Positions 21,025 through 31,971 of a stretch of DNA of 59,505 bases are shown one piece after another. This DNA is from Fragilaria crotonensis. Taxonomy: Eukaryota; Bacillariophyta; Fragilariophyceae; Fragilariales; Fragilariaceae. The first letter of the stretch is position 1. Each line of letters starts with the position of its first letter. Below the pieces are notes generated by a model that saw only the letters and a list, made by a program, of their open reading frames with translations, did not search any database and was not told the origin of the DNA. The position numbers were made by a program, and so were the translations under genes. Location of the stretch: assembly GCA_022925895.1 (NCBI GenBank), contig JAKSYS010000378.1, positions 1 through 59,505 on the forward strand, in the 5' to 3' direction.

Positions 21025-23521
21025 GGGTAGCTAAATAAAATGGACTCGGAATTGTGGTATGCTGTTCGTAGTCGCTTACGCAGAATAGATACTTGGATGT
21101 ATAGACAACTGAAACAAACCACGACGACAAATTCTGTTCCGTCAATTACAGATCTTACTTAATAATTTTCAAATCGTGTGGACACAAATAGCTGACAACC
21201 AGTTCCTTTGGTTCCTTACGATCAGTCGAATTAGACGCGCCGGCCCGCTTCGCGACGAAAGCATCAACTCGTACAGCACAAGTATCTCTGGCTCGTGAGA
21301 AACAAAAATAAATGGAGCACAAATCAGTTGGGCCTTGCGAATCTGATACTGTTGGAAGGGAATGATCAGAAAGTTTTGCGCTGGCCCTAAAATAAGGCTT
21401 ACTGCTACTCCTTCACCTCCTCCAATTACTAGATAGCTCTATGATACTCAGAGTATTCGCTAGAGTACCAAGTATAAACCAATTCAGCTACATTAACAAT
21501 GAACATTGCACTTTGTTTCAGTGCATTCATAAGACCATCCTTTTTTCATCATTGTTTTTGGCAAAAATGTGACCTTTCTTATACTTCTTCATGATGTTTA
21601 TGCATTTTCACTTGTAATCAGTGATGGTCATTTCCATTTTTTAAATTGAACCAGGTACTGCATTTTGAAGGAGTTACTGGATAATCTTACTACATTCATC
21701 AGAATGATCCCAAGAAATGTATCAATTGCTGGTTGCAAGATACTACTCAACAGCATTTCAATGAGGCAGTTGTGCTGTCACCATCTCCATACTTCTCTGC
21801 ATACAATTATCATAGAAACTCCTTATCCATTTCTACTGCATAGGCAGGTGCTCTGGGGGTGTCATCAATCATTGTAAGCAACTTCTTGCACATGCAATCA
21901 TGTTGTACCTTGGTGATGCACTCACTCCTTTTCCCTGTAAGATTTCCTCACTTCAGCAGTCATCAATTTTTTTGGATCCTTGTCTCCACTGCCACAAGTT
22001 CTTTGTGATTTGACCTTCTTTTGCATGTACTTTTGCTTTCCCCACCAACCCTGCACCAACTGACACAGCATTGCGAGATTGTACCAAGGAACCAAATTAG
22101 ATATTCCAATCCTGTTGCTTATGCACTTGCTAGCTGACTGCCTTGCTTCTTCTTGGTGATGCTCCAGCTTTGTGATGTTTGCTCTTGCCCTAAGCCAGCA
22201 CAATCCTCCTCACAACAATGTCCTTGTGCTTAATGTTCTCCATCTGCCACTTCTTCTGTCTGCCATTTATAAGCAAGCTCCGAATACAAGTTCATCTATA
22301 CAACATTGTCCGATGTCATGAATGAATGTTGTTTGGTGACTCCTCCTTTCTTTATGTAATTGGATCTTTGTGTGTCTAACAGCAAAATCACCAATCTTAT
22401 TACGATCAGCAGCTGTACCAACGATTGTATTGAATTGCCTCCAGTCTCTTCATGCCCCCATGCTGATCATGGTGACATTTCATGAAGTGAGTACTGTAGT
22501 ACTGTTCTTGAGACTTAATTCTATGCCTTGAAACTGATGCTTCATTCAGGCAAAATGGTGTGCCGCCTGCTTACAAGAAGAAAGCAGGGCTTTTCATGAT
22601 GAAATTGAAAATTCTTTTGATATAGTTTCTGCACTATGTTGTCTGGCGCAGCTTTATGGATCCTCATTTGAGCCAGATGAAGAATGATATTCACAGGATT
22701 GAGTGGGTGCTGGTGTGTTAGCTATCCTCAGCAAGTTTATCCCTTTCTCTCAAAATGGATACCACAATTCAGTTTTGACATTACGACCATATGTTCCAAT
22801 GTAGTTGTCAACACTAGCTACATGACTTGAATACAACAAATGCCAGCAAAAAGATGGGTTGATGGTTGAGAACTGTAGGCATCCTATTGATTTCTTGTTT
22901 CCCAATGCCTGCATTCACAAGCAATTATGCCTAGAACTGAGCTGACAAAATTGATTTTTGATTGACCAATCTGGTATTCAAAGAGCTGAAGGATCAGCCA
23001 GCTTATCATGTTCCATCAAAGAAAAGAACAAACAGCTCATTGAGAACAAGTGCTAACATTGATGCTGAGTCTGCAAGTGCTGGTGACTGCTTGCCTTGCA
23101 ACAAAGTTCAGGACGAGGTGCACTATGGTTCCTGGTGCTGCTTTTTGAAGTCAGTGTGGAGTGTACAACAGCATTGCAAATATGACACCAAAAAAGGCAT
23201 TGTTTCCCACACACCAAGAGTCCAGCCATCTGCCACAGCGGACATCAATTGTTACATTACCAACAACAACAACAGGAGCAAACCTTTGAATTGGACGATT
23301 TTTTCTCGTATTCACTGTGTAACGCCTGGCACGCCAAAGGCGTAATGTAGAATACAGACAAATGCAGTACTTCGTGACATAGCGGTTAATTTGACGTTAA
23401 TTGCTTGATCTTTTCCCACAACGATGGAACTACGGTAGACTCTATGTCTGTGTCAACGAACATCATTACATCTTACATCCCGTTCTCATTGTTGTGATAT
23501 CAACGTCGATTCTATAGTAAA
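21025..23521. other. 2.5 kb without recognisable gene
   Basis: Scattered short frames on both strands (for example 22203-21922 minus and 22962-23345 plus) show no family motif. The last 150 bp or so must hold the promoter of the gene starting at 23522. Confidence 0.45.
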
Positions 23522-25396
23522 ATGTCATCCACAACATTACACAATGACGTATTCCAAATATGTCTCACAGTAGCGGGAGAGCCTCATCGTCGCATCGTTA
23601 TTGAAATTTCAGAGGATTGTTCGATTGATGGATTGCAACAATTGGCCAAGGATGCGTTCGGTCAAGACTGCATCGATCTAAAGAGCGGCTTTCCGCCCAA
23701 GTCATTGCTACAAGTAAAGTCTCAAACAGAATCATCATCAGCGGCAGCAACGGCAACACCATTGGTGTGGAATGTGCTGAATCGGAATGATCGAGTGACT
23801 GTCATGTTGGCGGACGACAAGACAAAGAAAAAGAACGACGTAATTGTCAAAAAGAAAGAGAAGAAGGATGCTCCATGTGAGACAGAAGTACAAAGTACCG
23901 CTGGACGTAGGTCGCAGCGAGCGGCCTCGAAGGCAGCGACAGAATCGTTTTCGGAGGTGATCAAGGCTCAAAATCGGCTCTTGAAGGAACAAAAGCAACA
24001 ATCCACTGCGAGCAAGAGAAAGCGAACCACAGATGCCGTTGGGAAAAGTACTACTAGTTCTTCGCCGAAGAAAACAATATCAGCAGCATCCAAAGAAGCA
24101 TCGCGAAAGCTCGCCAAGCTACCAGGTCGACGTTTAGGAGATGGGGAAGAGGTTGGTCCGAAACCAGTGTCATTATCGTCGCGACGTCGTCCTGCCAATA
24201 GTGGCCCAAAATTTAACAACACGGAAGATGTTTCCTTTGCACTCCTGAATGCTCTCGAAAGTGGCGGCGGTGGCGGAAAAGTCGGACAAGTGTTGCGCGG
24301 GGCTATGCGAAACGCCGTATCCCGCCAATACGATACGAGTCGGGCCGTCACTCGTGTGTCGGCAGTCCAAGCTGGCAAGTACGAAATTGTGGAGCAGCCA
24401 TCTTCGTCTTCTCTTGTCATTTCCTTTGACAAGGGACTGGAAGGCCGCGGGAACTTTGTGGAGACGGTCGATGCCATTCCACGGGAGGCACTCGAACTGG
24501 TCCTCAAGGGCATTCACGCATCCGATCCCGAATCCCTCCGTGCCAACATGTTGGCACAATTGTCGCCTCGAGTTTTTTGGTCTCTCCTTAAGGAAACATC
24601 GTCGTCGCCATCACAGGAAGGCGGCGTTGGTAATGGAAGATCGACTGATGTCGCACTCCAGGAATTGCTCCCCACATTGGACTGGTCCTTCTTACGACGA
24701 CGGAAGCAAACATTATCTGAAAAGGCACAGGAAAATTTGCGGCAAGCAAACAGTAGTACGGGACAGGAAGAAGACGAAGTTCGTAATTTGAAAGCTGCTG
24801 CCGAAGCAGTTCAAGCTGTCGAGCATGCCATGGAACAATTGCACCATTACGATCAGACCCAACGGAGGAGTCGTGCGGCAGATGCGGCACTCGCGAGATT
24901 GGAACAGCGCCAAGAACCACAGCAAGAGGAGTGGCGGCTTGTCACTCCTACCGAAGACGATGAGGACGAATTGAAGGAATGTACCGGTGGTGACGCAGAC
25001 TCAGCATCGAAATTGGTGAACATGATGGGAATTCATAATTGGCGCCAACTTGCCAACGCCGACTCGACGGAGATTGCCAAAAAGCTTGGTGTGGAGGAGA
25101 GTACTGTCGAGGAATGGATGGATCGCGCGCAGCAAGAATCCGTGGAAGAAGTCATTGTGGAAATCTGCGACGGCCGAGTTGACGCCGTTGAGGTTCTGCT
25201 GACGGAAGCTAACACAGGAACGCCCAAGGACTTGGCGAATTGGCGTAGCATGCCCGATATGCTGTTTGAAAGTGCATCGTCTAGCCTGGAACGTCTGGGA
25301 GTAACCGTAGACGACGTGACCACGTGGTGTCAACGAGCTCATAATGTGATGCAGGACTACGAATGGATGACCTGGTATGCTACGCCCGTCGAATAG
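23522..25396 (+). CDS. Hypothetical 624-residue protein with Ub-like N-terminus
   Basis: A single exon with ATG at 23522. Residues 1-100 look like a ubiquitin/UBX-type fold: two beta-like hydrophobic strands, then an SGFPPKSLL segment. That segment resembles the RSGFPPK block in the N-terminal domain of OTU1-type proteins, but no OTU catalytic domain follows. Residues 105-225 are Lys/Arg/Ser-rich and disordered, with several basic nuclear-localisation-like clusters. A conserved-looking core (about 235-350) and a helical Gln/Arg-rich region (about 400-460) come next. The C-terminal 130 residues are acidic and helical with a helix-turn-helix-like LGVEESTVEEW. It is probably nuclear or linked to ubiquitin signalling, but the function is unknown. 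Confidence 0.8.
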   Translation: MSSTTLHNDVFQICLTVAGEPHRRIVIEISEDCSIDGLQQLAKDAFGQDCIDLKSGFPPKSLLQVKSQTESSSAAATATPLVWNVLNRNDRVTVMLADDKTKKKNDVIVKKKEKKDAPCETEVQSTAGRRSQRAASKAATESFSEVIKAQNRLLKEQKQQSTASKRKRTTDAVGKSTTSSSPKKTISAASKEASRKLAKLPGRRLGDGEEVGPKPVSLSSRRRPANSGPKFNNTEDVSFALLNALESGGGGGKVGQVLRGAMRNAVSRQYDTSRAVTRVSAVQAGKYEIVEQPSSSSLVISFDKGLEGRGNFVETVDAIPREALELVLKGIHASDPESLRANMLAQLSPRVFWSLLKETSSSPSQEGGVGNGRSTDVALQELLPTLDWSFLRRRKQTLSEKAQENLRQANSSTGQEEDEVRNLKAAAEAVQAVEHAMEQLHHYDQTQRRSRAADAALARLEQRQEPQQEEWRLVTPTEDDEDELKECTGGDADSASKLVNMMGIHNWRQLANADSTEIAKKLGVEESTVEEWMDRAQQESVEEVIVEICDGRVDAVEVLLTEANTGTPKDLANWRSMPDMLFESASSSLERLGVTVDDVTTWCQRAHNVMQDYEWMTWYATPVE

Positions 25397-25571
25397 AGCA
25401 ATAGAACCACACTATCTCTAGAATCTAGATACTTCGTATTCGTGCTAACAAAACCAGTAACGCCTTTTTTCAGCTATGATACTTGCGGGCTAACATTGCA
25501 ATTGCGAGCCCATCCTACCACCTTGCGCGCGCAGCTCATCGAGAAGTCGGCTCTCATTGTGACTTTCCACT

Positions 25572-26168
25572 CTATTTCCTTTTTCCACCTGAAGTGGCAA
25601 CAACAACAGGTGTTGCTTCAGCGCCCTTTACCACGTAACCGATTCCCAGACTAAGTCCCCACGCACCAAGGACACCAGCAGCCACCTTCTTGGCAGTTGC
25701 TGGGCTCACACTCTTTACCTTCTCCACAACAGTCTTGCTTTCCGAAACAATCTTATCCACTATGACAGTGATCTTGTCCTTGATGGCAGCAACTGTATCT
25801 GCGGCAGCAGTCTTAGCAGCTTCGGTAGCACTTTTAGCCGCGGCGGCTGCTTCCTCGGCGAGTCGTGCCGCTTCTTCTTCAGCAGCCTTGGCCGCAGCTG
25901 CGGCCTCTGCCTGCAATTTGGCAGCTTGACGAGCGGCAGCTTCTTCGGCAGCCTTGGCTTGTTCTGCTGCCACGGCAGCTGCCTCTCGGGCCGCAGCTCC
26001 TGCTGCCTCCGCAGCGGCCGCAATAGCTGCCTCATTGACATCACTCTCAGCCCCTTCTGTAGATGCGATTTCTTGTTCTTCTTCGTCATCTGCCAACGCG
26101 CATGGCATGGTCGTCAACGAAGCGAACAACAAGAAGGCAAGCAGGAGAAATCGGAGTGTGCGAAACAT
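25572..26168 (-). CDS. Ala-rich secretory or membrane protein
   Basis: A single-exon 198-residue protein starting with ATG at 26168. Residues 1-26 are a classic signal peptide with a hydrophobic core ending near ALA. A short acidic segment is followed by about 100 residues of Ala/Glu/Lys heptad-like sequence, probably a long coiled coil. The Val/Lys-rich region (about 135-165) leads to a Gly/Ala/Leu-rich segment (about 166-182) that could be a membrane anchor. The tail is GGKRK. I do not recognise the family. It is convergent with the 624-residue gene, with 175 bp between stop codons. Confidence 0.75.
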   Translation of the reverse strand: MFRTLRFLLLAFLLFASLTTMPCALADDEEEQEIASTEGAESDVNEAAIAAAAEAAGAAAREAAAVAAEQAKAAEEAAARQAAKLQAEAAAAAKAAEEEAARLAEEAAAAAKSATEAAKTAAADTVAAIKDKITVIVDKIVSESKTVVEKVKSVSPATAKKVAAGVLGAWGLSLGIGYVVKGAEATPVVVATSGGKRK

Positions 26169-27479
26169 GATGCTGGTTGTTTTTTGTTGATCTATCTATT
26201 GTGTTTGGAATGTGCGTCGTCAAGGAATGTGGCTGCTTTTCTTGCTGTTACTATGGAATGTAGAGAGCAAAGTGAGACAAAAAGTCGCATATTGTGAGGC
26301 ACCGCTACCAAACACCAACCTACGACTACCAATATCATATGCAACCGGGTTCTCACAACGCAACCACCAAAACACAAGTTATTGCCATAAAGTCAACGGT
26401 TGAACACCTGTACCACCATCACTAGTCACCAACCAAACACTCCTGTCACTGTTTGAACTGCACAGTCTGCATGGATTGCTCTATCTCGAACACTCGTCGC
26501 CGCCGCCGCCAAAAATCCCATGGTCATCGACTATAGTCCACAAACTTACACGCGTTACTTGTTTTAAAATACACGGTTTTGGAGGAAAACAATGCATCCA
26601 CATGTTGACTTGCGAGTGCCAATCGGCAGACCCGATCTGAATAGAGACGGAATCCATGGATTCAATGATTTCTGAAATTTCGAAACCTTATGTAGAAAGA
26701 TAGTAGATCCAATTTCAGCTTGCAGCGTATCTTTCCAATGACATTCCGTAACATGGCATGTGTGTCTGTGTGACAGATATTTGGGTGTGTAGTGTGACTG
26801 GAAAGGATGGTTATCCATTGGCCGAATGACTTTTTGTCGTACGCCGTTCCAACGGCTCGCCACTTTTTATGCTGTTACCCTGGTACAGTAGAAACGGAAC
26901 AAACGTACTATGTATGCAGATACGATAAGTCCTCGGAGTAACATTAGCAAGCTCGAATACTGCAACTGAATACGATGTGGTACAGGAGTACTGCACACCG
27001 TGTACTCGGAGTACAGCACACGAGTTTCGGTTTGCAACAGGCCAGAATGAAACGCAATTTCCTGTTTCAGCTCGCCGTGGCCTTATTTGAGTGTATCCTG
27101 AGTGTATTCCAGTATTCTATTGTCACACAACCCGGCGTATTCAACTGGAGTCGGACACGATAGAGAGGCCAATCCCTACTGCACCCTGTGACTCTGTCTC
27201 TTTGCAAAAGACGCGCTCGCTCACTTTATTCATACAAATACTCACAGATTTCGACAATCTTTAGAGCATTTGATTGAACCGTGCGAGATTCTGTTACCTG
27301 ATTGCGTGTGCCTCAGTGTGTGTCTACTATTGTTCTCGTTGTGGAGCAGCGTGACGGTGAACACCCAAGAAGACATTTTCAACGACAAGAATACCTCACT
27401 TTGAGCTTTTTTACTTGCACCAACATCACTTTAGTACCATACACACAATACTACTACAACACAGTAATTGGGAATCAAC
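26169..27479. other. 1.3 kb intergenic region, divergent promoters
   Basis: Lies between the minus-strand Ala-rich gene and the plus-strand HMG-box gene, so both promoters should be here. A short GCCGCCGCCGCC run lies near 26500. The palindromic TACTCGGAGTA motif occurs at 27003-27013. No gene is seen. Confidence 0.5.
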
Positions 27480-28413
27480 ATGAGTTTGGACACGGCGTCG
27501 TTTGTGGCATTCCTCCGCATGGAGGCAGATTTGAGTGATGAAAAGGCCAAACGATTGCGAGCCCAAGCTGATGAATTGGCACAACAACACGGAATTACAG
27601 TCGAGATGGAATCATCTTACGGTACGTGCTTCGGATGTGTCATGTATGATTCCTGTATTTACTGTATTGTACTTTGGAGGATCTTTCATTGTAATGTATG
27701 TAAGATATGTGCGTGCCAAATACGCATGACGGTGGACATGAATGGCTAATGGGTGAAAAACGAAAGCCACTCTGTCCTACGAGAGACACTGGTGCTGCAC
27801 CTGTTCTATGCAGATATTTTCTCCCAAACTCCATCCGAACTCCTCTCCTTTCGCAATCAAATGAACGCGTTGTTCTTTTCACTATATATTCGTGTGCTTC
27901 CTTTCATGCATGTATCCATTCTCTTGGAACTCACACCAACGATAACAACAACGACCAACCACCACTACCACAGATGTCAATCCTAGTGAATTGGCCCCAT
28001 TGGATGCCTTTGGCAACCCCAAGTACAAGGGTCGGAAACGTGGTCGCAAGCCGAAGAAGCGCAAGCGTGCCCTGAATCCCAATCGTCAGAAGCGACAGCA
28101 CACGGCCTACACGCTCTTTGTTCATGAAGTGTATCCGACCATCCGGGCGCAGTATCAAGATACGGACTACCAATCCAAAGATATCATTGGACTAGTAGCG
28201 AGGCAGTGGGCGGCCATTTCCGAAGCAGAGAAACGGGTCTGGAAGGAACGAGCGCTAGCGTCGCATCAGGATCCTGTAGATGTCGAAGAGGAAGATGGGG
28301 ATAACGATGATGAGGAAGATGAAGAGGATGATGAGCTGCAGCAGGATGAAGAGGAGGAAGAGGAAGTTCCCGTGGCAAAACCAAAGCGAGGTCGTCCGAG
28401 GAAGAAAGTGTAG
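27480..28413 (+). CDS. HMG-box chromatin protein
   Basis: Two exons, 27480-27621 and 27974-28413, encode 193 residues. The donor is GTACGTGC, the acceptor ends CCACAG, and the codon split by the intron becomes Asp. Residues 1-47 are acidic-helical. Residues 60-85 are strongly basic (KGRKRGRKPKKRKR, AT-hook and nuclear localisation). Residues 88-146 form the HMG box (TAYTLFVHEVYP ... ARQWAAISEAEKRVWKERA). A long Glu/Asp tail (about 150-178) and a final AT-hook KRGRPRKK follow. The HMGB-type layout predicts a non-specific DNA-bending, nucleosome-linked role in the nucleus. The 352-nt intron is long for this locus. Confidence 0.88.
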
Positions 28414-28597
28414 GTATCGCTCGGATCTCTTCAGTGGCTCCGGGGTTCTCCAGCAGCAATCATGGTGCTGTTGTTGTTTAACATGTATTCTCCAAAGTTC
28501 TTCATAAGTACTGTAGCCCGTAGCAATTGCATTCTGATATGCCATCATGATACCGGACAATACGACCAATCTTGCTGAAAAAACATCCACTAGATAA

Positions 28598-28795
28598 TCA
28601 ATCATGATGATCGTGTTCTCCTTCTGGTTGCCCGGTCATTTCATTCATATCGACACAACCACAGATCCAGGCCATACCCACAACGAGACTCGCCAACCAT
28701 AGGTTACCATCCAGTGAAGAAACCAATTGATTCCAATAGTACCATGCGACCGGCACCACAATTAAGGTCCAGATCAGGGCTCGGCGTGTGATCAT
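28598..28795 (-). CDS. Small two-helix membrane protein
   Basis: A 65-residue ORF with ATG at 28795. Two hydrophobic stretches (ALIWTLIVVPVAWYYW and LWLASLVVGMAWICGCV) are separated by a short polar loop, with an acidic His-rich tail. It is convergent with the HMG-box gene. It looks like a genuine small ER or mitochondrial membrane protein, but I do not recognise the family. Confidence 0.5.
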   Translation of the reverse strand: MITRRALIWTLIVVPVAWYYWNQLVSSLDGNLWLASLVVGMAWICGCVDMNEMTGQPEGEHDHHD

Positions 28796-29297
28796 GCTTG
28801 CAAAAGAGGGATGGGAGAGTATGCGTCTGTTATTACTCCAAGGTCTGCGGGTTACAAATACCTGTTTACTGATACAACGACAGATCCCGTGCTCGGTGGG
28901 AACGATGATACAGATGTGTGTGTTGCGATCTGCGATGCCGCAACTTGTGAGCGAAATGTGGAATCGATGGGCTCAAATGATGTCCTTCAGGACTCCAGGA
29001 CCGCTGAAGGACAGCCATCGCCAGGGTTGCACAGTACTGCAGCACCGTGTACTGTTGTACTTGGTCTACCGGTAGCACACTCTACACTACTGGAGTACGG
29101 TCGAAGTCCTGGAGATGGATTGCATTGCCTACATCACGACGATAACAAGGGAAGGATCTGGAAGGATTGTATTTCGGTCAACATGAAAGCTATATATTAC
29201 TCGGAGTACTCCGGTAGATGACTACAGCACACCCTCCAACAAGCTTCGTGATCACGGACATAGAAAAGAAAGCCTACCTTGTTCTCACCTCAAAATT
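28796..29297. other. Intergenic region
   Basis: About 500 bp between the small membrane protein and the 3' end of NTF2. The palindromic motif TACTCGGAGTA lies at 29198-29208. No gene is seen. Confidence 0.45.
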
Positions 29298-29868
29298 CTA
29301 CAGCCCATAATTTAATCTGAAAACATCATTGTGGACATAGTACTGTCCGGGTGCGTGCGCCAAGCTGGAACATTTCGCAAAAGTGCAAGGGATTGTCACC
29401 GCCAATTTTGATGGTCCCAGTTACAAACAGTACGATCGCCGAATCCCCAGTCGATGGCTGAACATCCAAGGACTTGACAACGTGATGGACTTGACCGACG
29501 CTCTGAAGCTTGTTCATGATGGCTTGCTGTCCTCCAACCTGCGTGCCTTCAAATGTCATCATTGATTTGTCAGTCTGTCATGTACGTGCGTGTGTGATGA
29601 AAGGGAAAAAGATGAGAGGATGAGTTTGGGAGAAACAGTTGCGCCATTCAAAAGTGATCTCACGGTATCAACTACTCTCATACCCGGTGCCGTAGAAACC
29701 AACACACAGTCGTCTATCGTACATTACCACACAACGAAACAGCTTCCACCACTCCACCATCTCCTTTCACTCTTAACTTACAAACATACTGGCCAAACCA
29801 GCCACATTAGTATCAAATGTCGAGTAGTAGTGATGAGTAAAGGCTTGGGAAATCTCTTCAATCGACAT
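29298..29868 (-). CDS. NTF2: Nuclear transport factor 2, one apparent frameshift
   Basis: NTF2 carries RanGDP into the nucleus through the pore. Exon 1 (29868-29782) gives MSIEEISQAFTHHYYSTFDT and on to ASMF. Intron 29575-29781 has a GTAAGT donor. Exon 2 (29574-29298) gives TDKSMMTFEG, then SLDVQPSTG, AIVLFVTGTIKI and HFCEMFQL. After MFQL the frame breaks near 29358-29365. The conserved ending APGQYYVHNDVFRLNYGL lies in the next frame and ends at the stop at 29298-29300. Removing one base (for example one G of TTGG) gives a normal 120-residue protein, the family's usual size. I read this as a probable sequence error rather than a dead gene. It is divergent from MAF1. Confidence 0.85.
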
Positions 29869-30651
29869 GATGAACGTTTGATTGTTGATCACTGCAAGAA
29901 ATGGAAGGAAATGTAATGGAGAAGTGAAGTGCTGGAACAATGACAGACACACGAATTTGAGTTTCGGAGAGTTCCCACCAACGACCACAACAAGTCATTG
30001 ACTGGGAATACTGAATTGTTTATCTGTCTGTCTGAAAGAATCAAAGAAGTTTTCGTGTGAACTCTCACACCGACAATCCGCATCTTCAACCAACGCCCGC
30101 GCTGCTAAAAAAGTTGTGTTCAAATCTCGAGCAGTCGAACACAACGAGCGCACTCAAAACTCTCGGAACAAAAATCACATCGAAGGGTGTGATCGCAGCA
30201 AAACAAAACAAGCTCCTCCTTGTTCGTCATCGTCGCGTTCTCTCCACATTCTTCTCAAGACCATCACATCCCTTGGCGGAGAAGATCATGATTGAACGGA
30301 TACGACCATTCAACTAAAGCGAACCCGATCCGATTTCCATCAAAACTACACACAAAAACGCACGCCTTTTTCCTGCCAGTAGGATACGGTACGACGATCG
30401 TATCACAAAACTCGGTACGTACCCCACGGGACTTATGCGAACTCTCGTCACAAGGGTTCGCATAGTTTCGCACTTTTCTGTGAAGTTTCTATTTTTTTAG
30501 ATTTTTTCTAATGTATTGGTATCGTTGCGGTATTCTGCCGCAGAAGTAAGTGAACTATCCTGGCAAAGTCTACGAATTCGATACTCTCCGAGTTGTAGAC
30601 TCACTCCGACGTAGTCTATTGGATTGACAACGACAACGAAACACTGACGAC
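29869..30651. promoter_or_regulatory. Divergent promoter region NTF2/MAF1
   Basis: 783 bp separate the two divergent start codons. It contains TGCGAAC (30433-30439) facing GTTCGCA near 30459, and a run of T shortly before MAF1. No individual promoter element can be assigned with confidence. Confidence 0.4.
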
Positions 30652-31575
30652 ATGAAATACTTGGAAGACGATAAATTGACTCTGTGGACGAGCGAATTGA
30701 CGGATGCCGTCCTGGCCGGACGAGTCATCAATGGACGCATCGAGGCCTTCACCATGAAGAGGGCTGGTACAGATAAGAAGTACGCACACGCATTGGGGGA
30801 AAAGTTTGTTGCTGAAATGGAGCAACGAGAATCAGAAATGGCGGATTATCAAGAATTTCTCCAAAAACAGAAATTGAGGAACCAGAGGAGTGCAGACGCG
30901 AGAAAACGAAGCGTTTCGTATGGGAGCCGTCCAACCATCGAAACTGAGAAGCCGGTCAAGCTGCAGCGCACTCGAGCGAACTCCTTGGATGAATCAGTCG
31001 CCGCGGGCCTTGCAATTCCAGCCCTTTCGCCTCTGGGAGACTTCCAAGAGATTGGGACCCGTAGGCTCATGACGGACCTCATCCTCACGCTCAATGCGTC
31101 CTTTCCCGATTATGATTTTGGCAACAGTCGCCCATTTCATTTTATTAAAAAGAGTGCTAAAGGTGCCATGGACGAAGCCAATGGTCGTTTGTCGGAGTTG
31201 GCGTCTCGAAGAGGCGAGAACTTTCTACGAGAAATGTGGAACGCGATTGACAATGTCATTTGCTTGTCGGAAACCGAGGTCTTCTCGTATGTGCCTCCCG
31301 CCATTAACGAAGACCCTCTGGGATTCTTGACTGAGACGTTGTTGGATGGCGACGACGATGCGGCGACGCCACTCTGGAGTTTCAACTATTTCTTTGTCAA
31401 CAAGAACCTCAAGCGTATTCTACTGTTTTCGTGCGTGGAAACAATGATTTCTATGGAGGTGTCAGACGAAGAGGATGATCAGATGGTGTCGATGGGGCGT
31501 TACAAGGCGAGTGAAGTAGATTTTGATATGGATCCTTCGGCAGATGTGGCGGGGGGAATTCCAGTTGGGATGTGA
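30652..31575 (+). CDS. MAF1: MAF1-like repressor of RNA polymerase III
   Basis: A single-exon 307-residue protein, ATG at 30652. MAF1 binds RNA polymerase III and blocks tRNA and 5S transcription under stress or TOR inhibition. All family blocks are visible: the N-terminal MKYLEDDKL; the central RRLMTDLILTLNASFPDYDF; the WNAIDNVICLSETEVFSYVP block; and WSFNYFFVNKNLKRILLF. A Ser/Arg-rich linker (about 75-115) fits the phospho-regulated insert of other MAF1 proteins. The acidic C-terminal tail is also typical. Confidence 0.93.
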   Translation: MKYLEDDKLTLWTSELTDAVLAGRVINGRIEAFTMKRAGTDKKYAHALGEKFVAEMEQRESEMADYQEFLQKQKLRNQRSADARKRSVSYGSRPTIETEKPVKLQRTRANSLDESVAAGLAIPALSPLGDFQEIGTRRLMTDLILTLNASFPDYDFGNSRPFHFIKKSAKGAMDEANGRLSELASRRGENFLREMWNAIDNVICLSETEVFSYVPPAINEDPLGFLTETLLDGDDDAATPLWSFNYFFVNKNLKRILLFSCVETMISMEVSDEEDDQMVSMGRYKASEVDFDMDPSADVAGGIPVGM

Positions 31576-31971
31576 AGATGGGAGAGTTACTTATGTTATA
31601 CATTTGCATGGGGGTAGCGTTTTTACATTTTGGATTGATTCTGTGCTTTTAGGCCGCGTAGCTATGTGAAAGCTTAGGGATCTTTGTATGTTTTGTTGTG
31701 TTTCGCTTTCTTTAAACAACCGCAGGTCAATGCAGTGACCAATGTGGACTATCCTATTGCCTTCACTTAAGAAAGAAGTAGGATCTCAACAGGCTCTGCA
31801 CAAAATGAAACAAAACAGGTGATTGGAACAAAAGTTTCACATTGTGGAAGGAACGCGTTCAAGGTTCCAGTGAGAAACTTTATTTCTGTACATGGACTAC
31901 AGCACTTTTATAGGTCATCGTAAGGCACGACCGCACACACGTCGTGCGACTTGGCTATTGGAAGGTCCTCG
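31576..31971. other. Short convergent 3' region
   Basis: About 400 bp between the convergent stop codons of MAF1 and the OTU gene. No gene is seen. Confidence 0.4.
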
